Origin: Strigops habroptila
Taxonomy: Eukaryota; Chordata; Aves; Psittaciformes; Psittacidae
DNA: 64,000 bases
Direction: 5' to 3'
Assembly: GCF_004027225.2 (NCBI RefSeq)
Contig: NC_044278.2
Coordinates: 59,780,243-59,844,242 of the forward strand
Positions within the stretch are counted from its first letter, which is position 1; the number at the start of each line of letters is the position of its first letter. The notes under the pieces were generated by a model. That model did no database searches. It saw nothing but the letters and a program-made list of their open reading frames with translations, and was not told where the DNA came from. Positions 1-12,640 of this stretch are shown piece after piece. Made by a program: the position numbers and the translations under genes.

Positions 1-2446
1 AAGAACGTAGTACATTACACTGTGATTTGTCATACATGGCTTGTTAAATAGGAAACCTACCGGGATTCCCTAACATTTTATAAACATTATTCAGGGCTTT
101 TAATGTGGGCAAAGGAAAAGATTATTCAGCTGCTCTGCAGAGTAGAAGGCAGGTCATTTCTCCCCCCTCCCCATCCTGCCCAAGCTCCCCCTCTCCAAAT
201 AAACAAGTAAGAAAACTCAGGTGGTTTTCAAACTGGAATTCTGTTGAGATCATTTTAAGCTATTTATCTTCCCATTGTATGTGTACACAGAGATATGTAG
301 ATAGATACATAGACAGATAGATAGATAGACAGATAAAAATATATGTCCTAATTATTTTTTGGCATTTTTCAACTTTTGCTGTCAGAGCTGTAAACTGAGG
401 TAAGAAGTCTTTGTTTGAATTAGATTGTGAAGGAAAGAAGAAAGATGAAACAGTTTTTCAATATGCAGAATGTGCTTTCAGATTATTCTAGCAATGCTGA
501 GCAGCGTACCACTTCCAGTATTAGTAGCAGAGGACTGGTTCACATTCTTTGATTGCCTGAGGAATAAATTAATGAGGTTACTGGAGACATTGAACATTTG
601 CATATTCACGGATGCTTATTAGGTATAAAGTGAATGCCAGGTGCATTGAATTTTGGGAATACTAGCTTTGGTTTTGGTCTTCTATTTTTAAAGCAATCAC
701 AGCTTTCTTTTTCCCTAAAGTGGGAAGGTCTGTGAGAAAAAAAAAAAACAGCCTTTGTAAAAATAATAATGCCAAAAAAAATCAAATTAATTCAATACAG
801 ACAAAGCTTTGCTGTAAGATATACGTCAGACTAAATACAATACCGCATGAGGCTGGGGACTATCTGTATATCTTGTTTGGAATAACAGTTAGGATGACTA
901 CAAATATAAAAACAGTTGTTCCAAGACATAAGGAGAGCAAATGTTATGTTTTGCACTGTGCTCCTTATGGATTTCTAGCTTTAAATAGCAATAGAACTCA
1001 TTATGAAGTTACCTTCCATAATGCCCAATTCTTAATTTTACAGCACCAATATTTGAGAGCATTTTGTTACAGCAAGTCTCAAACTCAGTCTGCAAAGCAC
1101 AGAAGATAGAATTACAAAATTTGCTTGACTATTTCTCCAAGGAGTATCTGCAAATGGTTGCATTGTTGTCAGTGACTTCCATCATTGCTGTGAGAAAGCA
1201 CATTGTGTGAATGATTTGCACTGTATCTCATTATTCCTGGAAGTTTTTATTTATATTGTATATTTGGGGTCATTATCCCCTTTGCATTCTTAAAGATTTT
1301 ATAGTGTTGGAGTTTTTTGGTTTTTTCCTTCCCATTCTCTGGCTGTCCGTATACTATGGAGCCCAGTATTAGCCCTGATTGTTTTAGCGGAGAAATATCT
1401 GTCAATTGAAACCATGTGTATTGTTTGTTCTGCCTTTTGCTTGTCTTTTACAGTGTAAGCATCAAGCATGTACATGTGTACAGACTGCAGGTTTATATGC
1501 CCTGCACATAGATAAATACACATGCCCACACAGATGTGCACCTACAAAATTATTGGTATCACCTAGTTCTAAGTAGCTGGTGTAACAAAATCAAGCAGTG
1601 ATAAGTGTTTTCTTTGGATAATAATATGTATTTACAAACAGGCTCCCTCCTGCCCCCTTGTTGCACAGAATGCTGTGCTAACTTCCCTTTCCTGGATGTT
1701 GCACTGTGTTGATCACTGCCCTGCCTCTGCAAATCCTATTTGAAAATCTCATTTGCAGCATAACTGACAACAAAGGCATTACATGGTGTATGCCCTGCAT
1801 ATTCTACAGACTATTCCTTGCCTTTGTAAGTTATTTCTAACTTTTAGTGAAAATACTGTGCGATCGGTTGATGATCTTTTTTATTTATTAATAGTCTGTA
1901 AAATCAAGTGTGTCTAATCAAAGAATGGATCCTTTCTTAAAAGTGCAAGGTGGAATGCATTAGATCAGTGGTACAAAAAGCAGATGTTCTTTACTGCAGT
2001 AGGCCTTTCTTTGGGTACTCTAGGAAACAGGGACTTAAACAAAACAATAAACTGAAAAGGATTCTGAGGTGCAATCGCTGCCAGCCACTGCAAGGCACAG
2101 AAACTCATTTTAGAGATATATTTTCTCTGCATTTTTTTCCAAACTGTAATTCTGCTCTGTGATTAAAAAAAAATAAGAAAAATTATTTGCTATTTCAGTC
2201 TCTCAGGGCGGCTTCTGAAAAATTACATGCAAAATGATCTACTATATATTTATTGAATATCGTATTGCGGAGCACAAATGTGCATTTTATTCAGAAAGGT
2301 CATTTTTTAAAACATCCATTGTAGCTGCTTCACTAACGTCCAGGGGTTTTTGCCATACACGCAGCACAGATTTTTTTGATTATGTAGATTTTTTTTTTTC
2401 CCCTATTGCAGTTTCATATGCAAAGCATGCATCAGCCACATCCATG
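1..2446. other. Non-coding unique sequence
   Basis: I see no gene here. Stop codons are frequent in all frames, and the longest open stretch (129 codons at 720-1109) is lysine/asparagine-rich because of A-runs. The only low-complexity part is a GATA repeat near 300. The part from about 1690 to 2010 is balanced in composition and repeat-free, with an ACAACAAAGG motif (SOX-like) and TAAT cores, so it could be a regulatory element, but nothing proves it. Confidence 0.6.
298..335. repeat. Short (GATA)n microsatellite
   Basis: GATA tetramers interrupted by GACA and CATA variants. This is a simple repeat of about nine units and likely length-polymorphic. Confidence 0.85.
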
Positions 2447-2810
2447 CTATCTCCTAAAGCAGTCATTCTGAAACCCAATCTGGGGACAGTGCAGACTAAA
2501 TAAAATTTCATTTTGATTTGGCCTCCCGCTGAGAATGGGACTGCTTTGTTTCAGCCGACAGAACCAGCAAGCCAGAAAGGTATGTCCTGTTTTGCATGGC
2601 TGATGGTGTGACTTGAGGATCACAATCAGGCCGTTCATGCTCTCAGGGCTCGGCATCTCATCCACATCCTGTACCGTCTTTCTCTTTTCCTTGCCATTTG
2701 CTTTCCTTCTGTGCCGCCTGCCGTCTACCTGCAGGGCAAAGCTATGGCAGACCCTCACACTATTGTTTACTTTGGCATATGTTTAATAGCTGCATGGCTG
2801 TTTCAGGGTA
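2447..2810. other. Dense segment with splice-like signals (candidate exon or conserved element)
   Basis: This block is richer in GC and CpG than its surroundings. On the plus strand a pyrimidine-rich acceptor (CTGCTTTGTTTCAG, ending at 2554) is followed 25 nt later by a strong donor, AAAG/GTATGT, at 2579/2580. A TGCATG hexamer (RBFOX-type site) lies 13 nt downstream at 2593-2598. A second good acceptor, a long pyrimidine tract ending CTGCAG at 2734, is followed by a possible donor GTAGGG at 2808. On the minus strand a 103-codon frame stays open from 2758 to 2447 and reads like ordinary protein, but I cannot match it to a family. These readings compete with one another. The safest call is a probable functional non-repetitive segment, either an alternative exon of an unseen gene or a conserved regulatory element. 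Confidence 0.3.
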
Positions 2811-4159
2811 GGGTTTTTTTCCTTTTTTTTTCCCTCCCCACCCCCTGCCTTTGTTTTTTCCCTTTCCTATCCGTGTTCACTTTCCTTATTTTCTAGGTGT
2901 TGAATACACAAATACTGAATTAACGGATAATTATATAAGTACTGCTTGAAATGCTTCAGAGATTTTACTACGAGATTTGTAATGCAGAATTTTATTGTGA
3001 GTCTGAGGAAACAGTTAACAGCTTTGAAGGACTTCAGTTTTCATAGCCCTTTAGAGCTGTTTAGGCAGAAAAGCAGTCACACACTATAGTTAGGAGAGAA
3101 AAAAAAACCAAACCAACAAACCACTCTTAGGAAGGGGTCTGGCTGCTTTGCCATCTTCACATGCTTTATAGTTACAGCTTCAGTGTTTGGCTAGGGGAAT
3201 ATCAGTAAATATTTCTCTCTCTAAATATTAATATTTATCTTAAAGCCAGTTTGCATTCCAGGAGAGGCTGTACAGCATGCTCCTCGCTGCTGCTGCTGCT
3301 GCCCCATCTTTCGGAGGAGGTGTTGACATTTGGGAGAATGACCGCTGTTTTAGCCTCCGGAGCACCTTTTGGACAGGGCAGCAGGATGCCTGAAAGACTC
3401 CTTACGATGCGAACTTACTCCTCTAAAATGTATTTCCCTATCAAAGCTATGCTATCCCTTGCCTGTGAATATTTTTTTTCAGGGGGCCGGGAAGTTTTTC
3501 AAGTGAAATAAAATTAGCATAAAATTTACCTTAGACAAAGGGCAAATTTTAATTTTGATTATTATGTATTTTGATATGGACAATGTCCTGTTTTCTTAGT
3601 GAGGTAGAATACAATTATAACTCCAAAGAAAAATTCAGTCCTTAACAAAAAAACCCTAAAATATGTAGCATATTCTATAGAGCACTGGTATTATATGGGA
3701 ATTAATGCCTTGGAGGTGATTTACAAATACAGAATTACTGTTTGTATGCGTCATGCCTTTGTGGTCGGTGATATTAGTAACAGCAGGTTCTACAAAGTCT
3801 TATGGAATGTACACAGCCAGTTGTAACACTCCCTGGTCTGTTCAGCAAGTTTTGTTCCCAGCTTTTACTCTAACTCCACAACTCCCAGTGTTACTCCAAC
3901 TCCATAACTTTCATCTTATAACCAGATTTATATTTCAGTTTCAGACTTTATGAGGTGGCCAGGGGTACAGGCCCTCGGCATAACCATGTGGATCTTCACA
4001 TGGCAGTGCTGTGACTTGAAAATTCACTTTCTTCCCATCTTCCATATTTTATTTTTTTTTTAAATGGGGGCTGGGGGATGAAGGCTCATCCAACAAAAGT
4101 TTGGAGAAATAGAGAGGTAAAAATAAGATGGCACACTGGCCTCCCTGTAAGGAAGGGTA
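2811..4159. other. Non-coding unique sequence
   Basis: No gene and no recognised transposon. The part at about 3250-3440 is GC-richer with a (CTG)5 run and some CpG, within an 86-codon open frame. I do not recognise that protein, and its length is within chance expectation. Confidence 0.55.
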
Positions 4160-4247
4160 GGCCAAATTCAAGTTTCACCTGCATGCATTAATCTTGGCGA
4201 ACTCCAACAGGATTTTCTGCCCATGGCATACAGCAGGATCTGGCCCC
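4160..4247. mobile_element. Worn palindromic DNA-transposon remnant (MITE-like)
   Basis: The segment begins GGCCAAATTC and ends GGATCTGGCCC, an imperfect terminal inverted repeat, with a middle containing AACTCCAACAGGA. From memory, this pattern resembles an amniote MITE that begins GGCCARATTC, has ACTCCATTGA near its centre and ends in the inverted terminus. The copy is heavily diverged and has no coding capacity. The family assignment is unconfirmed. Confidence 0.42.
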
Positions 4248-7200
4248 GCGTGTTTTTTTATTCAGAGATGTTTACAAAGTGAAATGCAGCTTGAGAAGAC
4301 TTTAAAGAAACTATCTATCTGTAATGATGTCTCATTTTCTTTAACAAATTTGAGGCTGTAAGGAAACTACAAAGAGACTGTGTTTGTAAGAAACAAGAAC
4401 TACAGCTTTTTAAATGGATACAGTGGGAAAATGATCAGTTCTGGGTGTTATTTCCTCAGTATATCTAACCCTCCTGTTTCACCCCTCAGGTATCATTGGG
4501 ATGTTTTCCAAGTTACCAACTCTGCATTTTAATCAGAGTTTATAAAAATGAGTTCCAACTTTATACTTACCATGATTTCATTTTAACAGTTAAATGCAAG
4601 TTTTAAGAGAAACTAAACTCTAGGTGTTGTGCAACAGTGTATCCTAATTCCTTGATGTCGGAACTCAGTCCTAGCAGGCCTTTTTTTGCACAAAAAGTAT
4701 TTTATATTACATCAATAGCTTCATTTTAAAAGAAATAATAATTAAATAAGTGGGTACACATTGATCACTTGGAAATAGACAATATTTTTATATAAAATGC
4801 TTAAGGAGATAAATAGGAGTATTATTTCTTTATTTCCAGGGATGAAGTATTTTTTAAAAGAGTGGTGTTCATTACAGTAAAGGAAAATAATTTTAGCTGC
4901 AGAATGCACTTACTGTTCTGGATACTTATTTTATTAATTACATAACTGTTGTATTTAGCCAGGAATTAATGCAAACTTTATTCTGGTGCTCTTAGGAGAT
5001 CAGTTCCTTTTTTAGATTGGTTTATTAGAGCTCTGTTTTGTGGACATATACTGGATCAGTAAAAGAAGTGAGTGGGTTTTGGAAGTTAGTTTTGCATATA
5101 TCACTTCCACAGAAAGAAAACTGCAAAAATACTAGCTCAAAGTCCAGAACAAAGACCTCATTCTTAGATAGTCTTATAAGGCTGATCTCAGTGGACTTAG
5201 CAGTGTTCCTCTTTATTTATATTTGTGTGCTCAAGAAAGGAATCAGATCCAAAATCCCAAATCAGCTACCTCTAGCACACTATAATTGCAAAAATTCCCA
5301 AGATACTTGGGCGTGTAGCATATTTACTTATGTGTTTACTTTTTAATGCAAAAGACTTAGTAATTCTCAGTTCTCTGACTTTTCTCTCACTTTTTGTGCT
5401 TTACATGAATGAGGTGGCATGACCAAGATAAGTCATATCCATGCCCAGAATCATATGGAAAAAATAGATCATGTCAAAAGATAACACATGGCCAATTGGA
5501 AACCAGATGAATGCACTCAGGAGACAAGTGTCTGCTTGTAATGATACATATATACACACATTATGTAAATTAGCTGCATGGTGTCAGTATATGTATGTAT
5601 GCATCTATGAGTGTGTACGTACAGATACAGAGAGAGAATGCAAGAGAGGGAGATGCAGTACACTGTCTCCAGGGTCCCTGGGGCCCACCAATGGATGATA
5701 CATGGGCAAATACTCTTACTGTGACCATAAAGAAGATGAGAACCTGCATGGCCAGTGCATTTGCTGATCTCCAGCCCATTGGAAACTCACAGCAACTCTG
5801 CAACTGATTATCTTAGAAATTTTCCTGCTACAGGAGAATTCGTAGTGGTCTGTGTTAGTATCTGCCTAAAAACTTGCCAAGGTCAGTAAGATCCCAGACA
5901 TGAATATTTGACTGTTGGATCAGGGCCTGAAGATTTTGCAGTAGCCTCTTGGGCAAGCCAGGACAAACTAATTAACAAACCTTTGGAAAAAAGTGTCAGA
6001 AATCTCCCATAATACTGAACTTAGGACCTACTAGCAGATTTAATGAACAACTCATTCTCATTCAACTCAAAATCTTCATACTGATGTTCTTAGCTTAGTT
6101 TACACACCTGAATTGACCAACACCAATAAAAAAGGTCTGAGAAACTGGTAGGAGATACTATAAAATTACGTATCAAAGGACAACTGGCTAGGAGCAGATA
6201 CTATAAAATTATATGTCAAAGGAAAGCAGAAATATCCTGTCAGCAAGTATGAACATAGGAATCCATTGTATTTACAGTCCAAAAAGGGTAATACATTTGC
6301 TTTAGTCTGGGATATTTTTACCAAGTCTCCTTAGAAATAAAAAAAATTAAATCAAAGCTAGATTTTTATTTTAAAAAGAAAAGGTAAAGTTAATCATAGG
6401 CTTGCTGTTCAAATTCACTAGAGCAACAGTATGTTATAAAAATGAATGCCATCATTTAACCCTTCATTTGGTAAGGCTTCAGGCTTTCAGAAAGTTTCCT
6501 TTGCTGACCACAATAATAAGGCAGGGCCTTTCTCAGTTTTTAGGAGGTATACCCCACTACAAGGAGGTATTCTTCCTATAATTCTTTTAAATGAAAATCT
6601 AATAAAACAATCCAAGTAGCTGACCAATGGCTGAGAGTAAACAGAAAACCAGCTTACAGCATCTACTTGGAGATCTAATATTTCCTGAGTGGAGAGAAGG
6701 AAGTTTGGAAAGTGTCAATAAAAAAATAAATAAAAGTGATCAGAAAATGATGTTATTTTTAACATATATACACCAGTAGAAAATTCACCATTGGGATGAT
6801 TATCAGAATAAAGCTACACATGGGGAGAGTGCTTCTAGAAAGTACAGTTTGAGAGATGTTCAAAGAATACAAGTTTGGAGTCTTGATAGGCCAGTCTTGA
6901 AAGATTTTCTCAAAACAAAATGCATGTTGACATCCCATGTGTCAGGGCTTATAAATGTGCTAAGATTTTGTTGATTATATTGAAAAAAATAGACAATGTG
7001 TATTAGTTATTTATCAGTCTTTTCTTACCAAAAGCTGAAAAAAGATTTTTGTATACAAAATATGGGGTAGATGGAAGAAATTACTAATGAACATCTAATG
7101 AATATTATATAGTACAGAAATGGACTACAAATTAATAAAAGCATGCTCTCCTTCATTAATTGTTCTTTACCCTACGGGGGTGGAGAAGGTTAGGCTATAG

Positions 7201-10200
7201 CAGCATTATGTCCTCACAATAAAAATACATTTACTCTCCTAGCATCTACTGCAATTGGTTATTCATTATATATAATTTTCTTTATTTTTGAAACCCTTTA
7301 ACTCTACCAGCTGTCTAACAAAGACATGCATGAAACATTCTGAAAATAACTTTTGGAACCATTTGCATTCAATGGGAAAATTCCACTAGTAAAGTATTAT
7401 TCATTAATTCTTTTCTGGTGGTGGACAAATCTCAGAAGATTCAGAGGACTCTTTCAGACAAGTATAACAATATCATTGTTTGTCTACAGTGTTTCAAAAA
7501 ATCTCTACTGTCATTGTATCCAGGAACTTCCAAATAACCATATTTTGGGGCTACATTTCAGAGGAAATTAATTCATTCTCCAATCCATGTTCCTGTCAGG
7601 AGTAACCCACAAAATCTTGATGCAGAGAGCAGCCACAGGAGGTACTAGGAAACATTTTCTTCCATAGTTTGTTTGTTTATTTTTCTTTTCTGTCTTTCTC
7701 TACTCTGAGTTAAATTTTTCCTGGATACATGTATTGCTTTTTACTGTGGAGGTAATAAAAAGAGATTCCTATACCTTAAAATGGGAACAAGAGAGGCAGT
7801 GCTGCAGGAAGATTTACAATGTCATCTTAATCTCTTCTTATTTTCACATGGAAAATCCAAAGTAAATAAAAATAAGTAACTTTAAAAGGGTATTTAAAAA
7901 ACCCACCAAAACCAACCTGAAATGGCTAAATAAAATCCACCAGAACCTCAATTTTGTTGGCCACACTGCCACACTGTAAATGATAAACAGATTTTCATCT
8001 AATGGAACTAAAAAAAAAAAGAGGACTTAATTTTTGTTTCTTTCTCTCAATTTCTTTTTTTTTTTCCTTATAGGAGATTTAGTTAAGATCTCAATTTGCA
8101 CTTTAGGGAGGTAAGACAAAGAAACTAAAAGCTGCCTTAGTAGGATCAGCTAAAAGAGCAAAATAGATCTGGGTGTTATCAGGTTAACAATGATAACTCA
8201 CCTTAAGGTCTCTAAAAATAGAAGTGAAAGCACATCAGTACTTATGAGCAAGGGGGCCAGGACAAAATTCTGAAGATCCCCATAATTAACTGGCTGAGGG
8301 TCAGATGAACACTTATTAAAATGCAACAAAGCACAACAGAGTGTCTCAAAGATAGAGTTTCAATCTTAACCAAGAATGTCTTGGTTTTGTCAATTCCAGG
8401 CAGGTCTGCCATGTTATTATAATAAGTACTTTTCTCTACACATTACCTTTGAGAATTTTGGGGGAACATTTATGTTAAAGGGTTAAGAGGGCAGTTCATA
8501 GACAATTCAGGGGACAGGCCTCTTTAGGATATATAGGAAGAATGACATTCTGGTGATATTTTCAGATGTGTTTGTATTTGATATTTGAATGCTATGAGAT
8601 AAAGGGATCAATTTACATTCTGGTTTCAAAAGCAATAGTAAGTCTTCATTAAGAAATAGTGTTCTTCCAGTGCAATATCCCTATCCTAGTGCTGCTAAAT
8701 ATTATATACTGTCAACCCCTCTTTTTACAGCATCAAGATGATACTCAAGCTGCCTCTCTCAGGCAATTTTGATGAAGATCAATATTTCACCCCACCCTAA
8801 TCCAAAACCAGATGTCCAGGTGGCAAATGTAGACCAACTATCTTGAGGAAAGTATTTTAAAGCTTTCTTGGCCATTAATATTGCTTGTTAGCATAAAGAG
8901 AAGACTGTGTTTTAAACTATAGACTCTATCTAATCCCGCCTGGTTTTAAAACCATTCTAATTTGGTTTTGGGTTAAAATTTGTTCAGAATTGGTTGATTA
9001 AAGATAACTGAGAAGTAGAGAGAGCTGTGCAGACTTCTGAGACATGTGGGGTACCTGGATGGATCAGAACAAAGGTAGGGCAAGAGGAGAATGAATACTT
9101 CCTTAGCTTCAATAGCAGAGGGAAAACTACCCCATTTCCTAACACTCAGATGTGTTCTATGCTAAACGTTTAATATACTGTTTATTGAAAGTTTTTTGAA
9201 TGTAATATAATCCAGAGTACATTGTTACATCAGGATTTACAGATGTTTTCCCATATCAGTTGGCAAAACAGGAGAACATTATGAGTAGCTGACCTGGATG
9301 AAGTCCTCAAATACACTGTTCTATGGCAATGTAAGTTTGTTAGAGTATTTAAGTCCAGCAAGTAGGGGGGAGGTTTCCAGGTGTAGTTTGAAGTGCAGTA
9401 ATGTTTAGCTGCTTATATGTAAGAGTGACTTTTTGGTCTCTTTTTTTTTTTTTATTTTAGTAAGTAAGATTGCAGCATCTTTGATTTTGCAATTCCTTCA
9501 TAAATTATTTTAAGTTTTCTTTGCATATGTGCATACCCACACACATATTTACCACTTGGAGGACAAGTTGGATAAAGCAGAAGTGTAATATCACACCTCC
9601 CCTCTCCTGAATAAAGGACTGGCCGTCAGCGGGTACCCAAAGTGCTATGTACTCCCTGGAACACAAAGAACAAAATGCTCTGTAGGCAACTGACAATAAT
9701 CTGGCCTCAAATCCTCTCTGCCGGGTGACTCCTAGTTCTCTTGCAGTCGTGGCTTAAGTAAGCAGCAATGTTGTGGTACGCTGGCAAACAGGATCCCGGT
9801 CTTCCAAAATCCTGCCCTCATAATGTGTTATGCTGAAAGGCATTCAAGCAAAGCCTGTCCCCAAATGTGTAACCACAGCCCATGATGAATACAGTGTGGG
9901 GTTTTCGAGTGGGAAAAGCCGGGGCTGTGGGTTTTGCTTGACTGAAGGTGGAAGTGAACTAGGAGAATAGGAGGAAATGAGAGAAACAGTCATAACAAGG
10001 GTCCCAAGACAAAGCAGAGGCAAAAGTCCTTGGGACACAGAATTGATTATGTGAGTAAAAAAGAGAGCTGTTGAAGGGAAACTTTTTGCTCCAGTTTCTT
10101 ATATGATCAAGGGGACAGAATTTTGTGCAGTCTTTCCAATAGACTTGTACCAAAGGTCATACTGCATTCGTGACAGCCACTGCCCAAAGGCTGCAGTTCT

Positions 10201-12089
10201 ACAGGACTTTGAGAATTCACTTGAACCAGAGGTGTAAAAAATATGAATACCTGATTGAATTTTACCTCTTCTTTGTATTTCTCTTGCCTTTTCTGTTCAA
10301 AATAGAATGTCCTCATCCTTCTTCTTCTGCCTGTGAGTTCCTTCTAATCTTCGTTTGAGATCATCTAAGAAGGGTGCAATAAAGATGAAGGATAAAAGTC
10401 CTTGTTGTGCTTTTGCTAAGAGCACAGGCGCGATTACAGCATGTGAAACCAGCACTCATTACTTCATGTGGAAGTACTGGATCTCACATCAGTTTGCTCT
10501 TTGAGTTTCCAAACGCACATAGGAAAGCAAGAAGCTCTTGAGATGGAGCAGTTCATTAACTTAGTATTGCAATACATGCACCTTCCTGAGTCAAGATCCT
10601 GTAAAGTCTGTCAGGTTTGTGTGCAACACTATTGCAGGGCAATTTTATTGCTCTAAGAACAGTAACCTTGCTTCCCTTAGTAGAGATCTTCGCAGTTCCC
10701 CGAATACAAGCAGACTCTATGGTTGCATTCGACCTTCAAGTGGGGCAACAGAAACATCCCTTACACGACTTCTTTCATCACATCATTCTCTCCTAATCCT
10801 CTGCAGATCCTCACCAGTCTCTCAAATCTAGATATATTTATACATGTTGGTTTTCACTGATCCTACCCTAGTTTTTTGCCTAGGCTTTTTTTACACTGTG
10901 GCCAAAGCTGTCTTTCATAGTCATGCTCTGTGGAAAACCATTATGCATTTAAAAAATCCAATCCAGTGTTACCATAGGCCTGTAAAAAGACTGATACGTG
11001 CTGGTTTTCTGTTTTCTTTTTTTTCCATGAGCAGAACTCGTGAACACTATTAATTTGCTCAGTATTTTCAGGCATTCACAATTCAGAGCAATGAGCTGCG
11101 ATCCAGGAATCCTGTCTATGCACAGGCTACCTACAGACTGCACGAGCTGTAGAACCAGTGATTCTAGACCCACTGGTTACACATACATGGACCACATACA
11201 CAGTAGTCTGACTTCTCTAATCTCCCAGGCAAACCACAATTTTCCTGTGAGAAGCAGATAAATCTTAGTTGAAACTGTTACTCTAGGCAAGTTTTATTAA
11301 TTGCAAGAGAGAAACTAAAACACATGAGCCATGCCATGTGATAGGTGCAGGGCACTGAAGCTAAGTGGAAGTTCTGGGAAAGTACAAGTCTTCCATAAGC
11401 CACACTGTCCCTGCAAAGTCCTTTTCTCTTGGCTTTTTTCCAAACCTGTAGTCATTGCTTCACCCTGCATAAGAACTCAAAGCACTTGTTTGTCATTCAG
11501 GCCAGAGAGTAGACTTCAGCATGGACTCTCAATAACTGGTCTGTCACAGCACCTACCCATGATCTTTATGGTCTCAGTGTTGCCATGCCATTACTGACAT
11601 CCAGTGTCCTTACAGACCCTGAAAACCACATACTTCTCCAGCCTCAGATGGAAAACTTTTCTGTACAGAAAAGTGTGAAGGAACCACCTCCTCTGAGGCT
11701 TCATGCTCTTTCCTGTCCTCCTGGAGCACAAATTCACCAGCATCCCGACCCTTGTACCGTCTGTTCAGTCTGCAGAAAGCTACTTCCCAGCAGCTGCTTG
11801 TAACTGGAACGAGAACAATCCTGGGAATATCATCCCACAGACTTGGCTACCACATAGAAGGAAATTTCCAGGGATAATTAATTTCCTGGTCCTGTTCCTG
11901 ACAGTAGAGCAGGTTTCCTTCAGCAATAGGTTGTCATCTTCCCATACTGAAATGAAGGTGAATATTTTTGGAAGATCCATTAAGATTGCTTTTCATTAAT
12001 GGATTCCACACATTAAGTGGCTGGTCCCTGTAGCTCTCACACAAACAAATCACTTCTCACTGTTTGCACAAATTAGACAGTACAACTTA
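4248..12089. other. Non-coding unique sequence
   Basis: Nearly 8 kb with no gene and no recognised transposon. Open frames are all under 100 codons and overlap on both strands without any codon pattern. It holds several A/T runs (about 8008-8020, 8055-8066, 9441-9454) and one short tandem duplication near 6.1-6.2 kb. The interval 10.2-11.9 kb is somewhat pyrimidine-rich and could hide very old repeats that I cannot identify. Confidence 0.6.
6143..6223. repeat. Two-unit tandem duplication (about 40 bp unit)
   Basis: Positions 6143-6180 and 6182-6223 repeat the same sequence. Both units contain AACTGG, TAGGAG and AGATACTATAAAATTA followed by GTCAAAGGA or ATCAAAGGA. The second unit has small insertions. 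This is a local duplication, not a known element. Confidence 0.85.
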
Positions 12090-12640
12090 GAATCACAGGA
12101 AACAGGACTCTCTTCATCAGTTAGTCCATGTAAATGGCTGGACCTTGAACGTGCCTTAAAGATATCTGCATGACTTGTTCTTGAAATCTCCCAGCGGTGG
12201 AGATCTCACAGTCTCTCCAGGTGAGGTAAGTGTTCTTCTCCAGTGCTTAACTTTTCTTACAATTAGAGTTTTTTTCTTAATGTCTAACCCAAATCCCTTT
12301 TGCTGTGATTCAAGGCTATTACTTCTTGTCCTATCCACATTGGGCTTGTCATACAGATTATTCTCTTTCTCTTACATATCTCTCAGCTACTACCATTTCT
12401 CTCTCAGTCTTCTTCACTTTTAGACAGAAAAACTAAAGTCCCTTCACCCTTCATTCAAAGGTCTCATTTTCTGATCATTCTCATTCTCTTCTGACCTCTG
12501 CTCTCCAAATTTTCCACATCTGTTCTTAAGGACAATGGTCAAAAAGTGGACACAGTACATCACTGGAAGCATCACTAGCACCAAGCAGAACTCAGATCAT
12601 GTTTTTGTTCTTTCTTCCCTAAGAAAAGGGTGGTTTATTA
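12090..12640 (-). mobile_element. Old CR1 LINE, 3' part
   Basis: The plus strand shows the reverse complement of a CR1 3' end. It starts with AGAATCACAGG near 12092, followed by a worn 3' UTR, then CTTAATGTCTAACCCAAATC and CTTGTCCTATCC, the reverse complement of the end of CR1 ORF2. On the minus strand, positions 12338-12156 still translate to a recognisable CR1 C-terminal piece (DIKKKTLIVRKVKHW, matching the family's D-R-K-x-F-x-V-R-x-x-x-H-W pattern). Farther out, CAAATTTTCCACATCTGTTC and GTGGACACAGTACATCACTGG correspond to the more upstream RT-proximal CR1 sequence. It is 5' truncated, has many indels and is not functional. Confidence 0.82.

Noticed and set aside
720..1109. 129-codon plus-strand frame
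   Set aside because: The start is a run of K and N codons from A-tracts, and no motif or exon signals are evident.
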